Assembly (NCBI RefSeq): GCF_003337235.1
Contig: NZ_QPJC01000002.1
Span: forward strand, 496,001 to 560,000
From: Halopolyspora algeriensis
Lineage (GTDB): Bacteria > Actinomycetota > Actinomycetes > Mycobacteriales > Pseudonocardiaceae
Length of the DNA: 64,000 nt
Direction of reading: 5' to 3'
Shown here: piece by piece, positions 19,570-27,319 of the stretch
Layout of the letters: the number at the start of each line of letters is the position of its first letter
Numbering within the stretch: position 1 is the first letter of the stretch
The notes under the pieces: model-generated
What the model saw: the letters and a program-made list of their open reading frames with translations, nothing else
What the model was told of the DNA's origin: nothing
Databases searched by the model: none
Made by a program: the position numbers and the translations under genes

Positions 19570-19641
19570 GAGAGTGTACGGATCGGTGTGCGTGGCGGTG
19601 CGGTGACGGAACTTCCGGCTGCGCCTCACTACCGAAGAGCC
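19570..19641 (+). repeat. Dispersed intergenic repeat, copy B
   Basis: This 72-bp stretch, starting GAGAGTGTACGGATCGG, matches copy A at 16636-16706 over its length with scattered substitutions and small offsets. As with copy A, it lies directly after a plus-strand stop codon in a convergent gap. Confidence 0.7.
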
Positions 19642-19675
19642 GCCACCTCGAGCGGTTCCGAACCGACGTGGCGGC
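19639..19675. terminator. Bidirectional terminator-like hairpin between usp and qcrB
   Basis: GCCGCCAC (19639-19646) pairs with GTGGCGGC (19668-19675). Within the loop CGGTTC and GAACCG can pair further. It lies between convergent genes and begins where repeat copy B ends. Confidence 0.5.
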
Positions 19676-19730
19676 GCCCTGCGACACCGGCATCCACTCG
19701 GGCAACGGCCTCGGCGGCCACACCACCGGG

Positions 19731-21404
19731 TCAGGAACCGGGTTCCTGCGGCCGCCCCGCGGGCAGCTCGCGCTCCTCGCGCTCGGCTTGCTCGCGCTGG
19801 TCCCGCTCGGCCTCCTCCCGCTCGGCCTCGTCCAACCTGCGGGTCTCCTCCGTCGGGTCGGGTTGGAGCAGGCTTCCGGGCACAGGTCTTCCCGCCGCGC
19901 CGAGCTTGTTCATCCGTTTCGGCACCGGAGCCCCCTGGTAGGGAAGTTCCTCGGGATGCCCGTGCTCGTCGACCGGCCCCAACGGCTGATGCACCTCGAT
20001 GAACTCGCCATCGGGCCTGCGCCTGATGATGCCGGTTTCGATGCCGTGCTCGAGCACGGCTCGATCGGCGCGCTGCAACCCGATGCAAATCCGGTAGGTG
20101 ATGTAGTACGCGAGGGGCGGCCCGATCAGCAGCCCGATACGTCCGGCCCAGATCGTGGCGTTCAGCGAGATGCCGAACTCGAAGGAGATGATGTCGTTGA
20201 CGCCCGACAGCAGCAACAGCACGAAGAACGTGATCGCCATCATGCCCAGGCTCGTGCGCACCGGGACGTCCCGCGGCCGCTGCAGCAAGTTGTGGTGGGC
20301 GGTGTCTCCACTGAGCTTGCGCTCGAGCATGGGATACAGCGCTGCCAGGACGAAGATCGCACCCATGAGAAACGCCGTCGGCCAGAACACCGCCGGGATG
20401 GTGAACGAATCGGCGATGTAGATCTCCCAGGGTGGCCACACACGGCTGGACCCCTCCGTCCAGAGGATGTACCAGTCCGGCTGGGCCGCCGCCGAGACCT
20501 TCGAGGGGACATAAGGACCGAGGTTCCAGACGGGGTTGATCTGGAAAACCCCACCCATGATCGCCGTGACACCGGTGACCACGGCGAACAACCCACCGGC
20601 CTTGATCGCGAATCCCGGCATGATCCGCACGCCGACGACGTTCTCCTCCTTGCGGCCGATACCGGGGAACTGGGTGTGCTTCTGATACCACACCAGTGCC
20701 AGATGCACCGCGATCAATCCCAGAATGATCCCCGGCAGCAGGAAGATGTGGATCAGGTAGAAGCGGGGGATGATCTCGTCCCCGGCGAATTCACCACCGA
20801 ACAGCAGCCAGTGCAGCCACGTACCGATCACGGGAACCGACAGGGTGATCCCGGAGGCGATCCGCACGCCGGTACCGGACAGCAGATCGTCGGGCAGCGA
20901 GTAGCCGGTGAAGCCCTCGAACATGCCGGTGATGAACAGCAGGATGCCGATGATCCAGTTCGCCTCACGCGGACGCCGGAACGCCCCGGTGAAAAAGATC
21001 CGGAACATGTGGGCCACCAGCGAGGCCATGAACAGCAATGCCGCCCAGTGGTGAATCTGGCGGGCGAACATCCCGCCCCGGATCTCAAAGGAGAGGTCCA
21101 GCGTGGTCTCGTAGGCGCGCGACATCGCGACCCCGCGCAGGTTGGTGTAGACGCCCTGATAGACGACCTCGGACATCGACGGGTCGAAGAAGTACGCCAG
21201 GTAGGTGCCGGTCAACAGCAGGATGATGAAGGTGTAGAGCGCGACCTCGCCGAGCAGGAACGACCAGTGCGTCGGAAAGACCTTGTTCATCTGCCGCCGC
21301 AGGCCCGAGGCCATCTGGTAGCGCTTGTCCATCTCGTCGGCCTGCTGAGCAGCCATGCGAGAGAAACCACTCGATGGTTTGGTCGGCCGCGTCAACCTGC
21401 TCAT
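19731..21404 (-). CDS. qcrB: Cytochrome bc1 complex cytochrome b subunit QcrB
   Basis: A 557-residue polytopic membrane protein. It has paired heme-ligand His in helix B ([23 protein letters not shown]) and helix D ([32 protein letters not shown]). The Qo-site PEWY-equivalent is PDWYILW. The C-terminal extension beyond 500 residues is charged and repetitive ([17 protein letters not shown]), as in actinobacterial QcrB. It would oxidise menaquinol in the cytochrome bcc complex. No qcrA or qcrC adjoins it, so it is probably an additional copy outside the main qcrCAB operon. ATG 21404 follows AAGGGAGG. Confidence 0.9.
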   Translation of the reverse strand: MSRLTRPTKPSSGFSRMAAQQADEMDKRYQMASGLRRQMNKVFPTHWSFLLGEVALYTFIILLLTGTYLAYFFDPSMSEVVYQGVYTNLRGVAMSRAYETTLDLSFEIRGGMFARQIHHWAALLFMASLVAHMFRIFFTGAFRRPREANWIIGILLFITGMFEGFTGYSLPDDLLSGTGVRIASGITLSVPVIGTWLHWLLFGGEFAGDEIIPRFYLIHIFLLPGIILGLIAVHLALVWYQKHTQFPGIGRKEENVVGVRIMPGFAIKAGGLFAVVTGVTAIMGGVFQINPVWNLGPYVPSKVSAAAQPDWYILWTEGSSRVWPPWEIYIADSFTIPAVFWPTAFLMGAIFVLAALYPMLERKLSGDTAHHNLLQRPRDVPVRTSLGMMAITFFVLLLLSGVNDIISFEFGISLNATIWAGRIGLLIGPPLAYYITYRICIGLQRADRAVLEHGIETGIIRRRPDGEFIEVHQPLGPVDEHGHPEELPYQGAPVPKRMNKLGAAGRPVPGSLLQPDPTEETRRLDEAEREEAERDQREQAEREERELPAGRPQEPGS

Positions 21405-21578
21405 GACACGCACGCCTCCCTTCCGAGGACCACGCGACCATCCGCAGGCAGCCGCGGAGAGAGCCACCAGCGGAGAGCCTAATCAGGAGTCCGGCCACGC
21501 GCGACCGGAAGCTCCGGCAACCGGCGACGATCATGCAGGCAGCTTGCGCACTACGCCACTCGGCGTAACGTCTGGCCC

Positions 21579-22238
21579 GTGACACGCGAGACGGGACAGC
21601 TCGGTGCGGAACTCCACCACTACCTGGTGGAGCACGGAGCTCGTCCCGACGAAGTCCAGCGGGACCTCATCGCCGAGACCGAACGGCTGCTGCCCGAGCG
21701 GGCACAGATGCAGATCTCACCCGAGCAGGGGGCGCTGCTGACGATGCTCGCCAAGATCGGCCGGGCCCGATTCGCGGTGGAGGTCGGTACGTTCACCGGT
21801 TACTCCGCTCTGGCGATCGCCCGGGGGCTGACTCCGGACGGTCATCTGCTGTGCTGCGACATCAGTACCGAATTCACCGAGGTCGCCCGCCGGTACTGGG
21901 AGCGCGACCGGATCCGGGAGCGGATCGAGCTGCGGCTGGGTCCCGCCTCCGAAACACTGCGGGCACTCCCGGAGGAACCGGAGATCGATCTGTCGTTCAT
22001 CGACGCGGACAAGACCGGCTACATCGACTACTGGGAGCAACTCGTCCCCCGGACACGGCCGGGTGGGCTCCTCACCGTCGACAACGTGCTCGCCGGCGGG
22101 CGGGTGCTGGACGACGACGAAACGGACATCAACGCGCAGGCGATCAGGGCGTTCAACGAGCACGTTCTGCGCGACGACCGCGTGGAGCTGACCATGCTTC
22201 CGATCAGCGACGGGATCACCATCGCCCGTCGGCGCTGA
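21579..22238 (+). CDS. SAM-dependent O-methyltransferase (caffeoyl-CoA OMT-like, family 3)
   Basis: A 219-residue class I methyltransferase starting at GTG. SAM motif VEVGTFTGYSALAIARGL (about residues 66-83) is followed by LLCCDIS. The metal-binding acidic pair sits in SFIDADKTGYIDYWE, and the late Asp-Asn is in TVDNVLAGGRV. Members are Mg2+-dependent catechol- or CoA-ester O-methyltransferases; the acceptor cannot be predicted. It is divergent from qcrB with about 170 bp between, and it is not obviously linked to the glycosyltransferase gene that follows 237 bp later. Confidence 0.85.
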   Translation: MTRETGQLGAELHHYLVEHGARPDEVQRDLIAETERLLPERAQMQISPEQGALLTMLAKIGRARFAVEVGTFTGYSALAIARGLTPDGHLLCCDISTEFTEVARRYWERDRIRERIELRLGPASETLRALPEEPEIDLSFIDADKTGYIDYWEQLVPRTRPGGLLTVDNVLAGGRVLDDDETDINAQAIRAFNEHVLRDDRVELTMLPISDGITIARRR

Positions 22239-22475
22239 GCCGGAATGTTCTCACCACCGCCCCGAGGAGACCGTGGACGCTCTCTCGGGCGACTGTCCCC
22301 CGCTCTCGCCGGGATGCCCCGATGATCCTGAGGGATGCCGTGACGGGTCGCTCGAGCGCTTCCCCCGAACACCGTATCCACACCACCCGAACGGGTTGTC
22401 TTTCAGCGGGCTGAGCGAGACGAGTTCGGTTAATCTTCCTCCAACTCCGCGATCTCGTCGAAAGGACGCTGCACG

Positions 22476-24941
22476 GTGACCCCGCCATCCACGCAATCAC
22501 CACGGCGTGTACTGCTGGTCAGCGCCACGATCGGCGAGGGGCACAATGCCACCGCCCGCGCGATCGAGGACGCGGCACGGCGCCTGTGGCCCGAATGCGA
22601 GGTGGCCTGGCTGGACAGTCTCGAGGTGATGGGGCGCGGCGTCGGCCCCGCGTTCCGGTGGATCTACGTGTTCAATGTGGAATCCACCCCGTGGCTGTAC
22701 AACCTGTTCTACCGGGCGCTGTGGCGTTACCGGTGGTTCGCCGACTCCTCCCGACGCTTCGTCGGCTCCTGGAGCGGTCGGCGGCTACGGCCCCTGATCG
22801 AGCAGTATCAGCCGGACCTCATCGTCTCGACCTATCCCATGGGCACGGCCGGCCTGGACTGGCTGCGGCGCCGCGGGGAGCTGGACACCACCGTCGCCGC
22901 CGTGGTGTCCGACTTCTCCCCGCACCCGTTCTGGGTGTACTCCGAGATCGACCAGCACTACGTGATGAGCCACGCCAGCCTGCGCGAACTGCACCGGGCT
23001 CAACCCGACGCCGCCGGTGCGGTCTGCGTACCACCCGTGATGCCCGCGTTCCGGCCTGCGGACAAGGCAGTGTCCCGCCACCGAATGGGCCTGCCCGAAC
23101 AGGGATTCCTGGCGCTGATCTCGTGCGGATCACTGGGATTCGGCTCGATCGAACGAGCCGTGCAGGCCGCACTGCAGGCACCGGGCGTGGATTGTGTCGT
23201 GGTCACGTGCGGCCGCAACGAGCGACTTCTCCACCGGCTCACGCAGCTGCACAGCTCCGAACCCCGGCTGGTGCCCCTCGACTGGGTGGACGACATGGCC
23301 ACCCTCACCGCGGCGGCCGACGTGGTGATCACCAACGCAGGTGGCGCCACCGCGCTGGAAGCGCTCGCGTGCGGCCGCACCGTCGTGATGTTCGAACCGA
23401 TCGCCGGGCACGGTCATGGCAACGCGGAACTGATGGCCCACGCCGGGCTCGCCGAATTGTGCCCGGACCGACCCGGTCTCGTCGAAACGCTGCAACGACT
23501 CACCACGGACCCGCAGCGGCTGCACGACATCGAACAGCGCGCGCTGCGCCACACCGAGTCGGGAGACTTCACTCAACAGGTCGCAGCGCTCGCGGAATTG
23601 CCCCGACACCGGGGCAAGCAGACCTTGCGCGCCCAGGACGCCTTCTTCGTGCACGCCGACACCCCGACGGTGCCGCAACAGACCGGCGCGATCCTGCTGG
23701 TGGAAGAGGGGCGCGCCGAGATGTCGATCGAGCAGTGGACCGACCACCTCGCCGACCTGATCACCCGGCGTGCCCCACACCTTCCCATGCTGCACCGGCG
23801 CCTGGTCCGGCGCCGTGGCCGCCGTGCCGCCTGGGTCACCGAGTGGCCCGACCCGCACAGGCACCTGCACAGCCGGGTGGTCGGCACCCGGCACGATGTG
23901 CACTGGCAGGAGGCGGTCACCGAGTTCTTCGCCACCGCGGTGCGCACCGATCGCCCTCCCTGGGAGCTGCTTTTCCTGCACGATGCCGACGACGGCAGGA
24001 CAGCGCTGCTGATCAAGCTCCATCATGCGTTGGGCGACGGCGTGGCCGTGACGAGCACCATGACGCGGTTGCTCGCCGATCCCGATACCACGCAGCGGAC
24101 GGGATCGCCCGCCCGCCCGCGCACGCGTGCCCGGCCTCGAATACGGCAACGAGTACAGCAACGTGCGCGCCAGGCCCGGACCGTGGCGCGCGGGCTGGTG
24201 AGCCTGGCCGGCGCGGGACCCGCCCCGGTCAGCGAGTTGGACGGTCCCAGCACACCGGAACGTCGATTCGGGTGGGTGGAGCTGTCCATGACGAAGGTGC
24301 ACGCGAGTGCCCGTACGCACGGTGTCCGCACCAGTGTGTTGCTGGTGACGCTGCTGGCGGAGGCCCTGCATCGACTGCTCGACGAGCGTGACGGCACTGT
24401 CCCGGGGCAGTCCTTGCGGGCGATGGTGCCCCGCACCACCCGATCCTCGCGCACGAGAGGCGATACGGAGGCTTCGGGCAATCGAACGGTCGCCGTGTCC
24501 GTGGACCTCCCGGTCGGGCCGATGGCACCGGAGGAACGGATGGCCGAGGTGACCGCGCGCCTGGAGGCCACGCAGTGCTACGGGCAGCCGATGGCGGCCG
24601 GTTCGGTACTGACCGCGCTGGGAGTGCTGCCCGCCCCCGTGCACCGGTGGGTGGTTCGCCGCATGTACCAGCGCCGCTTTTTCAACGTGATCGTGTCGGC
24701 GTTGCCCGGCTCTCGCTACCCACCGCGGGTGGCGGGTGCACTCATCGCGGGCGTGTTGCCCGTACTCCCCCTGGCGCGCGGTGTCGGGCTCGGAATCGGT
24801 GCGATCACCTGGGGGGAGATGGTCGGCGTGGGGATCACCGCCGACGCGAGGTTGACCCCGGCACCGCAGCAACTGGCCGACCATGTACGCGCCGCGTTCG
24901 ATGACCTGCAGAACCTGCTCGAACAGGACCACGAATCGTGA
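22476..24941 (+). CDS. Fusion of MGDG-synthase-like glycosyltransferase and WS/DGAT acyltransferase
   Basis: An 821-residue bifunctional protein. Residues about 1-385 are a GT-B glycosyltransferase of the monogalactosyldiacylglycerol synthase/MurG type, with LLVSATIGEGHNATARAIEDA at the N-terminus and the donor-site region TNAGGATALEALACGRTVVMFEPIAGHG. Residues about 395-821 are a wax-ester-synthase/diacylglycerol-acyltransferase domain with the catalytic HHxxxDG as H516-H517-A-L-G-D521-G522 and a late GSRYPP segment. The glycosyltransferase half would add a sugar to a lipid acceptor; the other half would move an acyl group from acyl-CoA to an alcohol or sugar hydroxyl. Coupling on one chain is unusual. 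GTG 22476 follows AAAGGA. It overlaps the downstream DMT gene by 4 bp. Confidence 0.88.
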   Translation: MTPPSTQSPRRVLLVSATIGEGHNATARAIEDAARRLWPECEVAWLDSLEVMGRGVGPAFRWIYVFNVESTPWLYNLFYRALWRYRWFADSSRRFVGSWSGRRLRPLIEQYQPDLIVSTYPMGTAGLDWLRRRGELDTTVAAVVSDFSPHPFWVYSEIDQHYVMSHASLRELHRAQPDAAGAVCVPPVMPAFRPADKAVSRHRMGLPEQGFLALISCGSLGFGSIERAVQAALQAPGVDCVVVTCGRNERLLHRLTQLHSSEPRLVPLDWVDDMATLTAAADVVITNAGGATALEALACGRTVVMFEPIAGHGHGNAELMAHAGLAELCPDRPGLVETLQRLTTDPQRLHDIEQRALRHTESGDFTQQVAALAELPRHRGKQTLRAQDAFFVHADTPTVPQQTGAILLVEEGRAEMSIEQWTDHLADLITRRAPHLPMLHRRLVRRRGRRAAWVTEWPDPHRHLHSRVVGTRHDVHWQEAVTEFFATAVRTDRPPWELLFLHDADDGRTALLIKLHHALGDGVAVTSTMTRLLADPDTTQRTGSPARPRTRARPRIRQRVQQRARQARTVARGLVSLAGAGPAPVSELDGPSTPERRFGWVELSMTKVHASARTHGVRTSVLLVTLLAEALHRLLDERDGTVPGQSLRAMVPRTTRSSRTRGDTEASGNRTVAVSVDLPVGPMAPEERMAEVTARLEATQCYGQPMAAGSVLTALGVLPAPVHRWVVRRMYQRRFFNVIVSALPGSRYPPRVAGALIAGVLPVLPLARGVGLGIGAITWGEMVGVGITADARLTPAPQQLADHVRAAFDDLQNLLEQDHES

Positions 24942-25861
24942 GTTCCGGCGGTGCCTGGCTCGTTGTGGCCGTACCGTGCGCCGTGGCGGGAGCGGCCAGT
25001 TTCGGGATGGCCAGTGTCGTGCAGCAGCGCGCCACGAAACAGGTGCCGGACACCCGCGCGTTGAATCCCCGGTTGTTGCTGACCCTGGTGCGTAAGCCGA
25101 TCTGGGTGGCCAGCGTGCTCACGGTGATCGTCGGGTTGTCCTTGCAGGTCGTTGCCCTGGCTTTCGGGCCCTTGATGCTGGTGCAGCCACTGCTGGTGAC
25201 CAGTGTGCTGTTCGGGGTCGTGTATTCGGCCTGGATGTCCGGGCGCCGTCTCGACCGGACCATCATGGTGGGCTCGTTGAGCTGTGTGGCGGGGTTGTCG
25301 GCGTTTCTGCTGCTGGCTCGCCCCTCGGGAGGTGGCGACCTCATCGAGCGACGCACCGTACCGCTGGCCCTCGCACTGGGGCTCGTGTTCCTGCTGTGCA
25401 TGCTGGCCGCATCGTTCTTTCCCGGCGAGATCCGGGTCATCGCGCTGGCTCTGGCAACGGGTGTGCTCTACGGGGTCACCGCGGCACTGATGAAGGTGGT
25501 GACGAGCCAGATCCGGGCGGGAGGCATCGCCGAACCGTTTCAGCACTGGGTGCTCTACGCGGTGTGTGTGATCGGCCCGTGCGGTTTTCTGCTCAGCCAG
25601 AACGCATTCCAGCAAGGCAAGCTGATCTCCCCGGCGCTGGCGATGATCACCAGCGTCGACCCGCTGGTGGGAGTCGCCATCGGTGTCCTCTGGTTCGGTG
25701 AGTACACGGTGTCCACACCCGCTGTGCTGGCCGGCGAGGTGCTCGCGGGTATTACGATCATCGGCGGGATCGCCGTACTCACCCACCGCGGGGAGCACTT
25801 GCGGCGGGAGACGGAAAGCGCCGAATCCGATGATCCGTCCGGGAGAATCACATGGGGATGA
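24938..25861 (+). CDS. DMT/NIPA-like integral membrane protein (paralogue 1)
   Basis: A 307-residue protein with about nine or ten hydrophobic helices and a short polar C-terminus. The N-terminal helix ends in the motif VVQQRATK, shared with three other proteins of this window. It belongs to the drug/metabolite transporter superfamily, resembling NIPA-type Mg2+ carriers, but the substrate is unknown. Translationally coupled (GTGA overlap) to the glycosyltransferase-acyltransferase gene, which hints at export or flipping of its lipid product. That link is inference. It overlaps the following SDR gene by a few bases. Confidence 0.78.
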   Translation: MSSGGAWLVVAVPCAVAGAASFGMASVVQQRATKQVPDTRALNPRLLLTLVRKPIWVASVLTVIVGLSLQVVALAFGPLMLVQPLLVTSVLFGVVYSAWMSGRRLDRTIMVGSLSCVAGLSAFLLLARPSGGGDLIERRTVPLALALGLVFLLCMLAASFFPGEIRVIALALATGVLYGVTAALMKVVTSQIRAGGIAEPFQHWVLYAVCVIGPCGFLLSQNAFQQGKLISPALAMITSVDPLVGVAIGVLWFGEYTVSTPAVLAGEVLAGITIIGGIAVLTHRGEHLRRETESAESDDPSGRITWG

Positions 25862-26595
25862 CCCTGCGCGGTCGCACTGCGCTGATCACGGGAGCCTCGT
25901 CCGGAATCGGTGCGGCCACCGCCTCGGCGCTGGCCACCGCAGGCTGCACCCTGATTCTGGTGGGCCGGGACGAGGAACGACTCGCCGAGGTCGCCCGGCG
26001 CACCGGCGGCAGGGTCCTGGTGGCCGATCTGAGCAGCCAGGCCGGTATGGACAGTGTCGCCGCCGCGGGCCACGAGGCCGATCTGCTGGTCAACAACGCC
26101 GGTGTCGGATGGGCGGGTCCGCTCGACGCGATGACTTTCGAGGACGTGTCGACCATGATGGCGGTCAATGTCACCGCCGCTGTGCAGCTGACGCGGGCCC
26201 TGCTGCCCGTACTGGCACGGCGGCACGGCGGCCACGTGGTGTTCGTGTCCTCCATCGCGGCCGTGGGGGTGCGCGACGAAGCGGTCTACGCGGCGAGCAA
26301 AGCCGCGATCCGCGCCTTCGCCGCGAGTGTGCGCCACGAGGCCGAGGACCACCACGTCGGTACGACGACGGTGTTGCCGGGAGCGGTGCGCACCCCGTTC
26401 TTCAGCCGTCGCGGCAGGCCGTACGACCGCCGGTATCCCCGGCAGGTCAGCCCCGAAGAGGTGGCGACCGCCCTGGTCAGGGGCGTCGAGCGCGGTGGCG
26501 GTGAGGTGTTCGTGCCGAGCTGGTTGACCGTCGCGGCCCGCTTCCAGGGAGCCGCTCCCGCGACGTTTCACCGGCTGGCCCGGCGCTTCGGTTAG
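25852..26595 (+). CDS. Short-chain dehydrogenase/reductase
   Basis: A 247-residue classical SDR. It has the NAD(P) motif TGASSGIGAATASAL, LVNNAGVG, and catalytic SSIAAVG plus Y-x3-K (AVYAASKAA). The substrate is unknown. It resembles SDRs that reduce ketones or long-chain acyl intermediates in lipid pathways, but nothing distinctive is visible. ATG 25852 overlaps the previous gene by 10 bp; ATG 25858 would give a 4-bp overlap and is equally plausible. The three overlapping genes from 22476 form one transcription unit. Confidence 0.83.
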   Translation: MGMTLRGRTALITGASSGIGAATASALATAGCTLILVGRDEERLAEVARRTGGRVLVADLSSQAGMDSVAAAGHEADLLVNNAGVGWAGPLDAMTFEDVSTMMAVNVTAAVQLTRALLPVLARRHGGHVVFVSSIAAVGVRDEAVYAASKAAIRAFAASVRHEAEDHHVGTTTVLPGAVRTPFFSRRGRPYDRRYPRQVSPEEVATALVRGVERGGGEVFVPSWLTVAARFQGAAPATFHRLARRFG

Positions 26596-26610
26596 CTCGC
26601 TTCGGCGAGC
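26595..26610. terminator. UUCG tetraloop hairpin between convergent SDR and hpnG
   Basis: GCTCGC-TTCG-GCGAGC is a 6-bp stem closed by a C(UUCG)G loop, starting on the last base of the SDR stop codon. It lies between convergent genes and may end both transcripts. Confidence 0.55.
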
Positions 26611-26656
26611 CCACGTTGCGCATGCGCTCGCCGCTCCGCTGTGGAGACCACCGGCA

Positions 26657-27316
26657 CTACGGAACCTCGTGTGACGGATCGGACCGGACGGTGTCGTCCG
26701 CACAACTTGTGCCGATTGCGGTCGCCCACCGGACCAGGGGTGCCCCGATGTGGCGCAACCGCTGCAGCGCCGCCACTGCTCGGCGAGCGCTGGCCACATC
26801 CAGCAGTGGTTCACGGGGCGTGTCCAGCACGATCCGCACCACCGCGACGGGGCGGTTCCCTGCCGCGGCGACCAGTTCGGCCGATTCCATGTCCACGACC
26901 AGCGCGCCGGTGTCTGCCAGGGCGGCACGCTCGGCACCGTGGACCAGGTGACCGGTGGTCACGATCGGACCGGTGTGCACAGCAAAGCCCTCACTGCGCA
27001 GCTCCTCGGCAGGCCGCCGACAGGCCAGCTCGCGCGGCCGGGACCGCCGGCCACGGACCTGACTTCCCACGACGATGTCGCCACTGCGCATCTCCGGTGT
27101 CAGTCCCCCGCCCAGGCCGGCGATCACCAGCACGTCGAAGTCGCTGTCTGCCAGCGCAGCGGCGCTGCACGCGCTACGCCGCATCCCGAATCCGCTGCGG
27201 TGCACGACCACCCGTGCCGGCTCGCCCCGATGCCGGGTGACGTCGCTTCCGAAACCGCGGCGCAGGGCACGGGCCTCCGTCCGGAGTGGTGCGCACACCA
27301 GCAGCATCGGTGTCAT
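26657..27316 (-). CDS. hpnG: Nucleoside phosphorylase-like protein HpnG (adenosylhopane nucleosidase)
   Basis: A 219-residue protein with the nucleoside-phosphorylase fold. It begins MTPMLLVCAPLRTEARALRRG, and has VLVIAGLGGGLTPEMRSGDIVV and the purine-site DMESAELVAAA. In hopanoid clusters this family removes adenine from adenosylhopane to give ribosylhopane. The gene starts 3 bp after the squalene-hopene cyclase stop and is the last in the operon. The radical-SAM HpnH that makes adenosylhopane is not in the window. Confidence 0.8.
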   Translation of the reverse strand: MTPMLLVCAPLRTEARALRRGFGSDVTRHRGEPARVVVHRSGFGMRRSACSAAALADSDFDVLVIAGLGGGLTPEMRSGDIVVGSQVRGRRSRPRELACRRPAEELRSEGFAVHTGPIVTTGHLVHGAERAALADTGALVVDMESAELVAAAGNRPVAVVRIVLDTPREPLLDVASARRAVAALQRLRHIGAPLVRWATAIGTSCADDTVRSDPSHEVP

Positions 27317-27319
27317 GAC

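Noticed and set aside
22476-24941. Two separate genes joined by sequencing error
   Set aside because: The frame is continuous through the linker with uniform codon use and no internal start with a good ribosome site at the domain boundary, so a true fusion is preferred.
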